Shown piece after piece: positions 34,798 to 43,728 of a stretch of 64,000 nucleotides of DNA. The DNA is from an uncultured Siphonobacter sp. Lineage in GTDB: Bacteria; Bacteroidota; Bacteroidia; Cytophagales; Spirosomataceae. How positions within the stretch are numbered: position 1 is the stretch's first letter; each line of letters begins with the position of its first letter. The stretch spans positions 596,431 through 660,430 of the forward strand of contig CAJYIW010000002.1 in the NCBI GenBank assembly GCA_913775095.1, written 5' to 3'. The notes beneath the pieces were generated by a model. It was not told the origin of the DNA. It saw nothing but the letters and a program-made list of their open reading frames with translations, and did no database searches. Position numbers and translations under genes: made by a program.

Positions 34798-36585
34798 ATG
34801 AGAGTGAAAATCAAATCGCTGTTTCTGGTAGCCGGGATGCTGGCCTTGGGTGTAACGAGCTCATTTGCCCAATCTCCGGAAGTTGCAGGGGCTCTAAAAG
34901 CACTTGAAGGAGACCGTCTTGGTTCAGCCCGTGAGGCTATTGAAAAGGCGGCGACTTCTTCTCCCTCTGCTGAAAATCAGTTTTATTTAGGCTATTACTA
35001 TTTAAGACTAGCCAGTGCTGAAGATGAAGGCAGCCCCAAAATTGCTGAGTATTTAGACAAGGCAAAAGCTGCTTTTGACAAAGGTGTTGCTGATGATGCA
35101 AAGGGCAAGTTTCCACTTAATAAAGTAGGACAGGCTGGCGTTTTATTAGGTCAGGGCAAATTACCAGAAGCTACGGCTTTAATTGATCAGGCACTAGCTG
35201 ACACGAAAAGCCGTGATGAAGATGTACTCTGGCGTGCCGCTGAGATGTACACTTTGTTTACCAAAAAAGGACAGGCCAATGATCCTGGTAAGGCTGTAAC
35301 TTACATTGATCAGATTGCAGCTCTGAAGAAACACAAAGAGCGTCCCGAGTATCAGATCGTTAAAGGAGATGCCTACCTGATCAAAAATGAAGGGGGCCCT
35401 GCGATTTCTGCTTTTGAAGAAGCGTTGCGTCTGCAAACGGATCCTCAGATGGCAGCTATGGCTAATACCCGGATGGGTCGAGTTTGGAAACGTGGTAAAA
35501 ACTACGCCAACACGCAGACTTCTTTCAATGATGCCATCAAAGCTGATGAAAAGTTTGCTCCTGTTTACTGGGAGTTTGCCGAGCTTTGGTTATTTGCGGG
35601 TAACTACAAGAATGCTGCAGAAAACTTAGATAAGTATATTCAGTATTCTGAAGAGTCTCCGGACGTGACGCTTCGTTATGTGAAGTTTGCGTTCCTGGCT
35701 CAACAATACCAGAAAGTAGTTGATGCTCTGACGAAAATCGAAGGCAAAGTAAACGATCCTGATCTTCCTCGTATTAAAGGGTGGTCTTTGACGGAGCTTG
35801 GTCAATATCAGGAAGGTGCTAATAACTTAGAGAACCTGCTGAAATCCAATCCTAAGAAAGTTTATCCGGATGATTATCGCTACTTGGGTATTGATTACCG
35901 GGAGTTAAAGCAGGATTCGCTGGCCATCATGAATTTTGAAAAGGCTGCTGCTTTAGGTGATACGGTCTTCAATAACTATGAAGAGATCGGTAAGTTACAA
36001 CAGTCTAATAAGAAGTATCTAGATGCCGCTAATTCATTTGGTAAGTCTATCGAGTGGAAAAATGCTCGTCCTGACCGCAAGCCAACGTACGCGGATTATT
36101 ACCGTCAGTCTTTAGCTTATTACTATCACGTAAGCACAGCTAAAGACAGTACTGTCATTCCACAGGCGGTAGCATTATTTGCTAGAACTGGCCAAATGGC
36201 GGATAGTACGGTTAAAGCGAATTCGACTCTGACGGATGAGCAAAAGGGAGCGTTGAATCAGATCGTTGCTAAAACTCCACTCTGGCAGGCTCGTTTGCAC
36301 CGTGGCTTATCTGACCGTGCTGCTGCCTTGCCTTACTACGAGCAATTTATTTCTGTAGCGGATACTACAGAAAATAAAAAGGAGCTTTCTGAAGCTTACT
36401 ACTACGAAGCGATTTACCAGATTTCTGTCCTGAAAGACAACGCTAAAGGTAAAGAGTACGTACAAAAAATGCTTGAAGTAGATCCTGAGAACGCTGAAGC
36501 GAATCGTTTGATGAATGCGTTAACCGCAGCGTCGAAACCTAAAACTCCAGCGGCTAAACCGAAAACAGGAGCAAAGAAGAGCTAA
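34798..36585 (+). CDS. Secreted tetratricopeptide-repeat protein
   Basis: A 595-residue protein from the ATG at 34798, with a signal peptide ending near SSFAQ. The rest is built of TPR-like helical repeats (for example ENQFYLGYYYLRLAS, EDVLWRAAEMYTLF, PVYWEFAELWLFAGNYKNAAENL, ENAEANRLMNAL). The C-terminal tail is Lys/Pro/Ala-rich. It is probably periplasmic or outer-membrane associated and acts as a protein-interaction scaffold. It follows the PstS-like gene by about 240 bases, with its own AT-rich upstream region, and shows the same high-expression codon bias as the TonB cluster. Confidence 0.85.
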   Translation: MRVKIKSLFLVAGMLALGVTSSFAQSPEVAGALKALEGDRLGSAREAIEKAATSSPSAENQFYLGYYYLRLASAEDEGSPKIAEYLDKAKAAFDKGVADDAKGKFPLNKVGQAGVLLGQGKLPEATALIDQALADTKSRDEDVLWRAAEMYTLFTKKGQANDPGKAVTYIDQIAALKKHKERPEYQIVKGDAYLIKNEGGPAISAFEEALRLQTDPQMAAMANTRMGRVWKRGKNYANTQTSFNDAIKADEKFAPVYWEFAELWLFAGNYKNAAENLDKYIQYSEESPDVTLRYVKFAFLAQQYQKVVDALTKIEGKVNDPDLPRIKGWSLTELGQYQEGANNLENLLKSNPKKVYPDDYRYLGIDYRELKQDSLAIMNFEKAAALGDTVFNNYEEIGKLQQSNKKYLDAANSFGKSIEWKNARPDRKPTYADYYRQSLAYYYHVSTAKDSTVIPQAVALFARTGQMADSTVKANSTLTDEQKGALNQIVAKTPLWQARLHRGLSDRAAALPYYEQFISVADTTENKKELSEAYYYEAIYQISVLKDNAKGKEYVQKMLEVDPENAEANRLMNALTAASKPKTPAAKPKTGAKKS

Positions 36586-36612
36586 GTCTGGTTAACACTG
36601 TAATTTAGCTTG

Positions 36613-36659
36613 TATAAAGAAAAGCGGCCTATCAAATTGATAGGCCGCTTTTCTTTATA
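36613..36659 (+). terminator. Terminator after TPR gene
   Basis: A perfect 20-bp stem (36616-36635 with 36637-36656) around AAGCGGCCTATCAA and a T-rich end. Confidence 0.9.
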
Positions 36660-36863
36660 TGCCTCCAGGGAAGGCCTTCTTTCTGGTAAAAAAGCAGTAA
36701 ACCTTCTTCGTGAATTATTGACAGGAGTAACTCTGCTGAAGAATAGACGAGCCATTGACTTTACACCTGGTTAAAAGGAGTCCCTGTTTGAGCGTCAGAA
36801 GACTATGCCCGTTGAATGAATCTAATCCTTCTCTGGAGTGAATTACTCTAGCCAGGAGCCATA

Positions 36864-36895
36864 AAAAAACCGGAGATCGAAAGACCTCCGGTTTT
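36864..36895 (-). terminator. Terminator after the secreted esterase-like gene
   Basis: The stem AAAACCGGAG pairs with CTCCGGTTTT (36866-36875 with 36886-36895) and is followed on the minus strand by a run of T residues. Confidence 0.8.
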
Positions 36896-36915
36896 CTGAA
36901 TTTGATAATTACTCC

Positions 36916-39759
36916 TTAGGGAATGATAGTAAGTCGACGGGTACGCTCAAAGCCATCCGCTTTCAAACGCATGATATACACACCGGGTAAGCGTCCCAGA
37001 TCAATGAATTTCCGTTCGTTGAACTCGTTGATACGGCTGTTGTAAATCACCGTTCCTGAGACTGTCGTAATGCTTAATTCAGCTCCCTGCCAGTTTTCCT
37101 TGGTTTCCAGGGTAAATGAACCGCTGGGACTGGGGTTAGGATAAACGATAAATCCGTCCTGATTAGGATCATACGAGTACGTGAAGGCTGCTGACGTAGG
37201 AGAAGTACATTCAAATCTACCTACCGGAGCAATGTTGTACTCGATGACGCTTTTAACCCGATACGTACCTTCTTTCAGGGGTTTGAAATAAACCGAGTTA
37301 AAAGTGCTGGTGTCAGAGCCGGTAATCCAGGAATTGCGGGTGCCGGGAACGTTCGCCTGAGCCTGTAAGGTATAAGGTCCAATCTGCACAATTTTAGGCG
37401 TTTCCGGATTAGGCCGGGAAGAAACCGTGACCTTGTCTGAGCGATTTTTACAGCCGTTGGCATCCGTAGCCTGGGCATAATAGTCGCCACTGATCCGGGC
37501 CGTAACCAGGGCAGAAGAAGAAACGGTTTGCTCAGCTAATACCCAAGAAGGTGTCTCGCTGGTGTTGGCTCGCAGGGTAACCGTACCTCCTTCGCAGAAC
37601 GCTAGTTTACCAGAAACAATAGTAGTCGTAGGTTTGGCGGGCAGGGCGTTCACCTTTACCAAAACCGGATCAGAGTTGGGCGAAGCACAGTTGGCCGTGC
37701 TAATGGTCTGAACCTGATACGAACGGGCGGCATTGGTAGAAATGCTACTCGTAGTAAGGTTATTATAATTCCATCGGTAGGTTCCTTCGGACGGGCTGGA
37801 GGTTAATTCAACGCTTTCATCGGCACAAATGGTTACGGTGCGGCTTCCATCAATAGTCCGATTGGCCTGAATAGTGGGTTTGGCAGGAATAGGGTTAACC
37901 GTAATCTGAATTTCATTGGACGCTACAGAACGGCACTGATTCGCGTCTATTACCTGTACGGAATACGTACTGCTGGTCTGAGGCTTGATACTTTTCGTAT
38001 TGGAACCATTACTCCAGATGTAGCCTACGGCATCCTGAGCGGTGGTTAGAGTACGATCGGTCCCCGCACAGAAACTGGTAGCTCCATCGGCTGAAATGCT
38101 GGGCTGAGCGGGTCTGGAACGTTGACCCAGCGTAATGGCTTCCGAGGTGTAGGTACAGCCCAACTGATCTTTGAACGACACCGAGTAACTTTCCCCGGCC
38201 GAGCCCGTAATGCTGGGAGTGGTGGCTCCCGTACTCCAGGTATTATTGGTAGCGTAGTTCGACTCGAGCGTAGGAGCAACGCCTTCGCAGTAATACACAC
38301 TTCCTGCGTTATCCCTGATGACATTTCCGCCCACGACCGGACGATTGGGCACTTTGTAAGGAAAGGAGAAGATCGTGTTATTCCCGCTTTTGATTTTTGC
38401 CATATAGGCTTCTCCCGGACCAACCGTGATGGTAGCCGCATTCTGGCCATTACTCCAGCCATATGGATTCTGGTTGGGAACACTCAGCGTTAACGTATTA
38501 TTAACTGAACAACTGGCCGAAATTCCAACCAGAGGAGTGGCCGGCCGGGGCGTAGCATTCGTAATGACGTTTGACTGAACAATGGCATTAAACCAGGCTT
38601 CTGCCACGGCAGGTAATCCATTGCCCGTAAAATGGACATCTGCGGGTGGGCCTAAACGAGGAATGTCAATGTTATCCGTACTGGGACCTGCGTATACATT
38701 GGCTACCGAAGAAATAATCTGATTCTGAGCATTAATCACGGGTTGCCAGGTTTTCTGGGAGTTGTAACTGACCCGGGATACTACCCAGCTTAACTGATTA
38801 AATCCAAGATCCTGACGACTTTTCTGAATGACTGCCGTAAGGTCGTTGACGTATGAGGCTGTGGAGGTTTGCATGGTAAAGTCGTCAGCCTCTCCCTGAT
38901 GCCAGAGCACACTACGCACTCCCGTCAGAGATACATAATAGTTCAGGGTATTTTTTAAGTTGTTATAAGGATAACCCGCGGGGAAGAAACTATCTTCACC
39001 ACAGCTGGTACAATAGCGATTCTGGGTACGTTTCCCCTCAGATGATTCCCGCCAGTTATTGGCTGTGGTAGAAGCAAATCCGGCATTGTAAAACAAAATC
39101 GGAACATTCAATCGCTGAGCCAGCATGTCACCCAATCGTCCCCAGTACCAGGCCGTTAATCCGATGGGAGCAATCCGGTCATTCGCGGAAAGCTTTTTAA
39201 ACGAAGGAATCAAAGGGTAAGCGGGCGTGGGCAGCGTATTGCTGTTATACATGTAGAAGGTAGGGTCCTGAGAACTGATACCCGTGGTATAATTCGAAGC
39301 ATTACCGATATTAACGCGGTCATCGCTGGGTTCGGGGGGCGTAACCCGGGAGTCCGTAATCCCCTGGGCATTGGATTGGCCCGCAATGACAAAAACTTCG
39401 CCTACACCCACCCGTTCTACCGCGGGAGCGTTGATGGTATTCCCTCCACTGATCCCACGGACTTCCAGTTTATACCAACCGCCACTCACGGAAACAGAGC
39501 CCGAAAAAAAACCATTGGAAAGCTGGGACATAGGCGTCCAGTCAACCGTATTTCCTCCATTTACAGGGGTAAGCTTCGCTTCAATGCGGTCGACTGCCTG
39601 GTAGTAATTCCCGGAAATCTGAACAGTAGCTTTGTTGGAGTTATCCCGCTGAAATACAATTCGCTCAACGGGAAAAGTAATAGAAATCTGAGCTTCGGCA
39701 GTGGAAGAAAGAAGAAGTAAGCTCAGAAGAGAAATAAAATGATAAAAAAAAGACCTCAT
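36916..39759 (-). CDS. Secreted SGNH/sialate O-acetylesterase-like protein with Ig-like repeats and T9SS sorting domain
   Basis: A 947-residue exported protein. A signal peptide ends near STAEA. A beta-rich region and an SGNH esterase-like domain follow, with VIAGQSNAQG (nucleophile Ser) near residue 127 and WHQGEAD near residue 290, as in sialate O-acetylesterase/CE6 enzymes. From about residue 420 there are several Cys-containing Ig-like repeats (motifs such as YWSNG/YIWSNG and ATDANGC). The C-terminal 80 residues (from FIVYPNPSPSG) are a type A sorting domain of the type IX secretion system. It probably deacetylates extracellular polysaccharide, although the substrate is unknown. Confidence 0.85.
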   Translation of the reverse strand: MRSFFYHFISLLSLLLLSSTAEAQISITFPVERIVFQRDNSNKATVQISGNYYQAVDRIEAKLTPVNGGNTVDWTPMSQLSNGFFSGSVSVSGGWYKLEVRGISGGNTINAPAVERVGVGEVFVIAGQSNAQGITDSRVTPPEPSDDRVNIGNASNYTTGISSQDPTFYMYNSNTLPTPAYPLIPSFKKLSANDRIAPIGLTAWYWGRLGDMLAQRLNVPILFYNAGFASTTANNWRESSEGKRTQNRYCTSCGEDSFFPAGYPYNNLKNTLNYYVSLTGVRSVLWHQGEADDFTMQTSTASYVNDLTAVIQKSRQDLGFNQLSWVVSRVSYNSQKTWQPVINAQNQIISSVANVYAGPSTDNIDIPRLGPPADVHFTGNGLPAVAEAWFNAIVQSNVITNATPRPATPLVGISASCSVNNTLTLSVPNQNPYGWSNGQNAATITVGPGEAYMAKIKSGNNTIFSFPYKVPNRPVVGGNVIRDNAGSVYYCEGVAPTLESNYATNNTWSTGATTPSITGSAGESYSVSFKDQLGCTYTSEAITLGQRSRPAQPSISADGATSFCAGTDRTLTTAQDAVGYIWSNGSNTKSIKPQTSSTYSVQVIDANQCRSVASNEIQITVNPIPAKPTIQANRTIDGSRTVTICADESVELTSSPSEGTYRWNYNNLTTSSISTNAARSYQVQTISTANCASPNSDPVLVKVNALPAKPTTTIVSGKLAFCEGGTVTLRANTSETPSWVLAEQTVSSSALVTARISGDYYAQATDANGCKNRSDKVTVSSRPNPETPKIVQIGPYTLQAQANVPGTRNSWITGSDTSTFNSVYFKPLKEGTYRVKSVIEYNIAPVGRFECTSPTSAAFTYSYDPNQDGFIVYPNPSPSGSFTLETKENWQGAELSITTVSGTVIYNSRINEFNERKFIDLGRLPGVYIMRLKADGFERTRRLTIIP

Positions 39760-39965
39760 AAGTTAAAGGTTTTCAAACAAGTAAGGGTAACCAGCTGTCC
39801 TAACCCTTGTTAATAAAATTATCGATCGGTACTCGAACCATACATTCGTTGTACCAGGGAATGGTAACCTGGTTGAGATAGTCACCATAGGGTATAAACG
39901 AATATTGCATTTCCGGAGATTGAGTCTGTTATCAAATAATTACTCCCGCCATTTCGCATGCGTTC

Positions 39966-41687
39966 CTAAACCTCAATAACTCGAATCTCACTATTTATGT
40001 TTGAGACCTGGTATCCAGTGGTATGGATGTACTTCCTGTGGTTAGCTATGGTGATTACCAGAACATCATACGTAGCATTGGGCCGGAGGTATGCTTTCGG
40101 GAAGGTACTGGTGAACCCGTTGGCGTAGTAGTGACTGCCGCCGGAAAAAAGGTAACTCTTGAGAGAGAATCTTTTCTGCTTACTGGGAATGATATGATTT
40201 TGCGTCGTGCTTTTCAGTACCACATAGGCTCCGTCGTTTTTATGCGTACCACGAACGAAGGTATCGTTGTCGAACGTCACGGACACCTCCTGACCGTTCA
40301 CCTTCAAAGGAAATCGGGTACTGCTAACCTGATAGGGAGTATCAAAAAAATACGGTCGGGGGGGAGTATAGATTCCCGCCGCTATAGACTCTTCCGTAAT
40401 CGTATCAACGGCCGATGTTAAACTTAGGTAAATAGGTGAGCTGGGCAGAGCCCGGTTGTGCTCCCAGCCGTACATATCCGTATTTCTCTCTTTGTAATAG
40501 TAATCAAGCGGAGCCAGGTATTCGAAATAGCTAAAGCCGAATAAGCAGATACTGATTCCAAACCATATTTTACTAACGAGCGGCAGGTAGTTAGCCTGGA
40601 GCTGGCTGATCGCAGCCACTGAGACCAGGATAAGCCAGATAAAACCGATGTGTTTGTAACGGCTGATCAGAACGGCATCCGGCCCATCCATGGCCCGTCC
40701 TACAGCAAATGCGAGTATGACTATGCCTAAATGGATAATGCCGCCCCAAAGGGTAACCTGCCAGCGAGGCATGATACGAATGTCGTGCGTAAAGAAGGTC
40801 TTTCTGACCAGTAAAAAGAACAGCGTAAAAACCGATCCCCAGAGAAGCATTCCTGCAAACAAAATAAAGGTTACCCGATTGGTGTAGGAAATCAGGGTGT
40901 TGAAATCGGCAGAAAGGCCACTGAAGGCAAAGAAGTTATAGACGATTAATTTAGGATGAGCGAAATTGTCGGATAGCTTGGGACGGTACGCAGGAACTTC
41001 CAGCCGGTAGTAATACAGCAAAATCACAATCCCTATGCCTAAGGTCCAGAGGACCGCGTATTTCCACTGTCTCTGAAGCACCAGAATGACCAGCCCTGCC
41101 GGTAAAACAAAAGTGCCGCTCACATCACTGCCAATGGCCAGCATGCCTGCCACAACCGCTAAAGTAAGGCGGATGGGGGTGGGGGCGTGCAAATGATAGA
41201 AGGCCGCTAAAGCAAAAAAGTAAATGGTAATATGCTGAAGAGGAATCATGCCCCAGAAGATTGCCTCGTAGTACTGAATATGAAACAGCAGGAAAGCCGA
41301 AGCCACCAGTAAAAGAGCCGGCAACTGGGCTTCCTGAATGACTTTATAGAGCAGAAAGAAAATACCAACCAAAGAAAGTAAGCCTGCGAACATCTGAATT
41401 CGTAAATCAAGGCTACCGTTGATTTTGTAGATCAGGACAGCGGCAATGCGATCTACGATGATCCGTCGTTCATCGTCCTGGGTCCAGATCGTGGTGAATA
41501 ATTCTTTCCAGGAAAAAGAAGGCAGGTTTTTCAGCCTGGTGACGGGCTCCAGTAAAGCATCGTAATCGTCCTGAAACGGAATATTACTGGCGTACTGGAA
41601 AAAGGTATAAAAGAAGAGTAGAACAGGAATACTACTCAATAGAAGAATCCATGGATAACTTTTACTATTTTTTGAAATAGTAAGCAT
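39966..41687 (-). CDS. Polytopic membrane protein, GT-C-like candidate (paralogue of 13625-15289)
   Basis: A 573-residue protein with about 10-12 membrane helices and a soluble C-terminal domain. The NIPFQDDYDALLEP and QDDERRIIVDRIAAVLIYKING segments parallel NIPWFDDFEALSG and NNEHRMATGKLITVLVYYLTG of the 554-residue protein in the glycan cluster. The Asp pair in the first loop suggests a GT-C glycosyltransferase using a lipid-linked sugar. It stands alone between the secreted esterase gene and obgE. Confidence 0.65.
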   Translation of the reverse strand: MLTISKNSKSYPWILLLSSIPVLLFFYTFFQYASNIPFQDDYDALLEPVTRLKNLPSFSWKELFTTIWTQDDERRIIVDRIAAVLIYKINGSLDLRIQMFAGLLSLVGIFFLLYKVIQEAQLPALLLVASAFLLFHIQYYEAIFWGMIPLQHITIYFFALAAFYHLHAPTPIRLTLAVVAGMLAIGSDVSGTFVLPAGLVILVLQRQWKYAVLWTLGIGIVILLYYYRLEVPAYRPKLSDNFAHPKLIVYNFFAFSGLSADFNTLISYTNRVTFILFAGMLLWGSVFTLFFLLVRKTFFTHDIRIMPRWQVTLWGGIIHLGIVILAFAVGRAMDGPDAVLISRYKHIGFIWLILVSVAAISQLQANYLPLVSKIWFGISICLFGFSYFEYLAPLDYYYKERNTDMYGWEHNRALPSSPIYLSLTSAVDTITEESIAAGIYTPPRPYFFDTPYQVSSTRFPLKVNGQEVSVTFDNDTFVRGTHKNDGAYVVLKSTTQNHIIPSKQKRFSLKSYLFSGGSHYYANGFTSTFPKAYLRPNATYDVLVITIANHRKYIHTTGYQVSNINSEIRVIEV

Positions 41688-41720
41688 TTGATAGAGTTAA
41701 TGTTGAAGTTGAACGGTTTT

Positions 41721-41758
41721 CTCAGGTTTTGATTAGACAGGTCTAATCAAAACCTGAG
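41721..41758. repeat. Perfect 18-bp inverted repeat between obgE and the membrane protein gene
   Basis: Arms 41721-41738 and 41741-41758 (CTCAGGTTTTGATTAGAC) are perfectly complementary with a 2-base loop. It lies 6 bases after the obgE stop. The T run lies inside the stem and not after it, so it is an atypical terminator at best. Confidence 0.75.
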
Positions 41759-41763
41759 GCTAT

Positions 41764-42768
41764 TTATGCGTTGGCAGAAGTGGGATTTAACGTTTCCCAA
41801 ATCAAATCCATTAAAGGACTCAAACCTTCCCGGGTCACTGCTGAAAAGTAGGCGTGTGGAATGCCTGCGGGTAGCTGCTTTTCAATCGTTTTTTTATCTT
41901 CTTCCGTGAGGAGATCCGTTTTTGAAATTGCGAGCAATCGTTCTTTATCCAGCAATTCAGGATTATATTCTCTTAATTCATTCAGTAATACCTCGTATTC
42001 TTCGCCTACGTTTTCTGAAGTAGAAGGAATAACGAATAACAGAATGGAGTTACGCTCAATGTGACGCAGGAATCGTAAGCCCAACCCTTTTCCCTGAGAC
42101 GCTCCTTCGATGATTCCGGGAATATCGGCCATGACGAACGAACGGAAATCGCGGTAAGGCACAACCCCAAGATTGGGAACTATGGTTGTAAAGGGGTAGT
42201 CAGCAATTTCGGGCTTGGCTGCGGATACGACGGACAACAGCGTGGATTTTCCCGCGTTAGGGAAACCTACCAGACCTACATCGGCCAGAACTTTCAGTTC
42301 GAGAATGAACCATACTTCCTGACCTTCTTCGCCGGGTTGGGAAGTATGAGGGGCCTGATTGGTAGACGTTTTGAAATGACTGTTGCCCAGTCCCCCGCGG
42401 CCGCCTTCCAGCAGGACCATTTCCTGACCATCTTCGGTAATTTCGAAGAGGATTTCGCCCGTTTCTGCATCTTTCGCTACCGTTCCCAGCGGTACTTCCA
42501 GAATAACGTCTTCCCCGCGGGCTCCCGTGCGGCGACCGCCTTCACCGGGCTGGCCTTTGGTGGCAATTACGTGTTTCCGGTATTTCAGGTGTAATAAAGT
42601 CCAGACCTGCGTGGTTCCGCGTAGAATGATATGGCCGCCTCGTCCGCCGTCACCGCCATCAGGGCCGCCCAGCGGGACGTGTTTTTCCCGACGGAAGTGG
42701 GAAGATCCCGCTCCGCCCGGTCCTGAACGACAGCAAATTTTTACGTAATCAATAAAGTTAGTTGTCAC
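41764..42768 (-). CDS. obgE: Obg family GTPase (CgtA/ObgE)
   Basis: A 334-residue GTPase involved in ribosome assembly and stress control. The N-terminal Gly-rich Obg fold ([25 protein letters not shown] onwards, residues 1-155) is followed by the G domain: G1 [10 protein letters not shown]2/G3 with [12 protein letters not shown] and [10 protein letters not shown], and G4 SKTDLL. The C-terminal OCT domain of some homologues is absent. The start is GTG at 42768, since no ATG occurs before an upstream in-frame stop at 42784-42786. A well-placed promoter element lies 78 bases upstream. Confidence 0.95.
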   Translation of the reverse strand: MTTNFIDYVKICCRSGPGGAGSSHFRREKHVPLGGPDGGDGGRGGHIILRGTTQVWTLLHLKYRKHVIATKGQPGEGGRRTGARGEDVILEVPLGTVAKDAETGEILFEITEDGQEMVLLEGGRGGLGNSHFKTSTNQAPHTSQPGEEGQEVWFILELKVLADVGLVGFPNAGKSTLLSVVSAAKPEIADYPFTTIVPNLGVVPYRDFRSFVMADIPGIIEGASQGKGLGLRFLRHIERNSILLFVIPSTSENVGEEYEVLLNELREYNPELLDKERLLAISKTDLLTEEDKKTIEKQLPAGIPHAYFSAVTREGLSPLMDLIWETLNPTSANA

Positions 42769-42845
42769 AGCCTCGTTAAGTACTCATACCTGGTTAACTG
42801 ACACCGATATGAAGATTATGGTTGTCTTTACAATAAAATTTCGCA

Positions 42846-42853
42846 CAAAGATA
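42846..42853 (-). promoter_or_regulatory. Candidate -7 element for obgE (TATCTTTG)
   Basis: On the minus strand TATCTTTG exactly matches TAnnTTTG, about 78 bases before the obgE GTG. The -33 region is poor. Confidence 0.5.
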
Positions 42854-42979
42854 CAGGATTATCCTGCTGCTAGAGTGAATAGCTGATTTATGCGGTAGAT
42901 CTACTGTGAGAGCTGATTAGGCGGATGCGGTAAGCTATCGTATAGAACTCCCGGTTCCGACAAAATGTTTTAAATGGAA

Positions 42980-43018
42980 ATAGGCTGTTTCGGAAGACGT
43001 ACTTCCGAAACAGCCTAT
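42980..43018 (-). terminator. Terminator after adk
   Basis: Perfect 17-bp arms (42980-42996 and 43002-43018) with a 5-base loop, 22 bases after the adk stop; a T-rich tract follows on the minus strand. Confidence 0.75.
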
Positions 43019-43040
43019 GATGATTCAGTCTTCCGATCTG

Positions 43041-43619
43041 TTAAACGGTAGCTTTTTCTACTGCCGTACAGATTTGATCGAAAATATCGTCGATGGCCCC
43101 AATTCCGTAGATGGAGGAGTATTTACCCTGACTCTGGTAGTAGTTGGCCACCGGCAGGGTTTTATCGTTATACTCCTGAACCCGTTTGCGGATCAGTTCT
43201 TCGTTCTGATCGTCGGGACGGCCGGAAGTCTTCCCGCGTTCCAGCAGGCGACGGGTTAATTCTTCCGCTTCTACTTCCAGAGCTACCATGGCGGAAATGG
43301 ACGTGCCATTTTCTACCAGCAGCGTATCTAAAGCTTCGGCCTGTTTCACCGTACGGGGAAAACCGTCGAAAATGAAACCAGCGGCTTCTTTATTCTCTTT
43401 CAGCTTGTTGTCGATCATTCCAATCACGACTTCGTCAGGAACGAGTAATCCCTGATCCATCAGTGATTTGGCCTTCAGACCCAGTTCGGTACCTGCTTTA
43501 ATTTCAGAGCGAAGCAGATCGCCGGTGGATAAATGGACGAGCTTGTACTTGTCGATCAATTTTTCGCTCTGGGTTCCTTTCCCGGCTCCCGGAGGGCCAA
43601 AGAGTACCAAATTAAGCAT
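43041..43619 (-). CDS. adk: Adenylate kinase
   Basis: A 192-residue short-type adenylate kinase that interconverts ATP + AMP and 2 ADP. P-loop GPPGAGKGTQ is at residues 8-17. The AMP-binding STGDLLRSE, the GFPRTVKQA motif and the RPDDQNEELIRKRVQEY lid-associated segment follow. The short lid without Cys residues fits the non-zinc form. It has its own promoter element and a terminator, between obgE and kdsB. Confidence 0.96.
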   Translation of the reverse strand: MLNLVLFGPPGAGKGTQSEKLIDKYKLVHLSTGDLLRSEIKAGTELGLKAKSLMDQGLLVPDEVVIGMIDNKLKENKEAAGFIFDGFPRTVKQAEALDTLLVENGTSISAMVALEVEAEELTRRLLERGKTSGRPDDQNEELIRKRVQEYNDKTLPVANYYQSQGKYSSIYGIGAIDDIFDQICTAVEKATV

Positions 43620-43662
43620 GTGACTTGTTGATATTCAGAATGAAACGATTTTTTCAGGGCAG

Positions 43663-43670
43663 CAAAGGTA
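43663..43670 (-). promoter_or_regulatory. Candidate -7 element for adk (TACCTTTG)
   Basis: An exact TAnnTTTG match on the minus strand, about 45 bases before the adk ATG. Confidence 0.5.
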
Positions 43671-43728
43671 CAACACAGCCTGAAAAGAGAAAGCTTTCGG
43701 ACAATTTTTCCTGTAAGGTACTGTCCGG

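Larger units (their letters stand above)
36586..36915. other. Intergenic region between convergent genes with two terminators
   Basis: 330 bases between convergent genes. Apart from terminators at each end (36613-36659 and 36864-36895), the central 200 bases show no supported coding sequence, tRNA-like fold or repeat. Confidence 0.5.

Noticed and set aside
36586..36915. Possible small RNA or tRNA between the convergent genes
   Set aside because: No cloverleaf, T-loop or other conserved RNA signature is visible; terminators at the ends explain the structured parts.
41721..41758. Perfect 18-bp inverted repeat as the end of a mobile element
   Set aside because: It is a single compact hairpin with a 2-base loop just after obgE and has no element between the arms; a transcript-end hairpin is the simpler reading.
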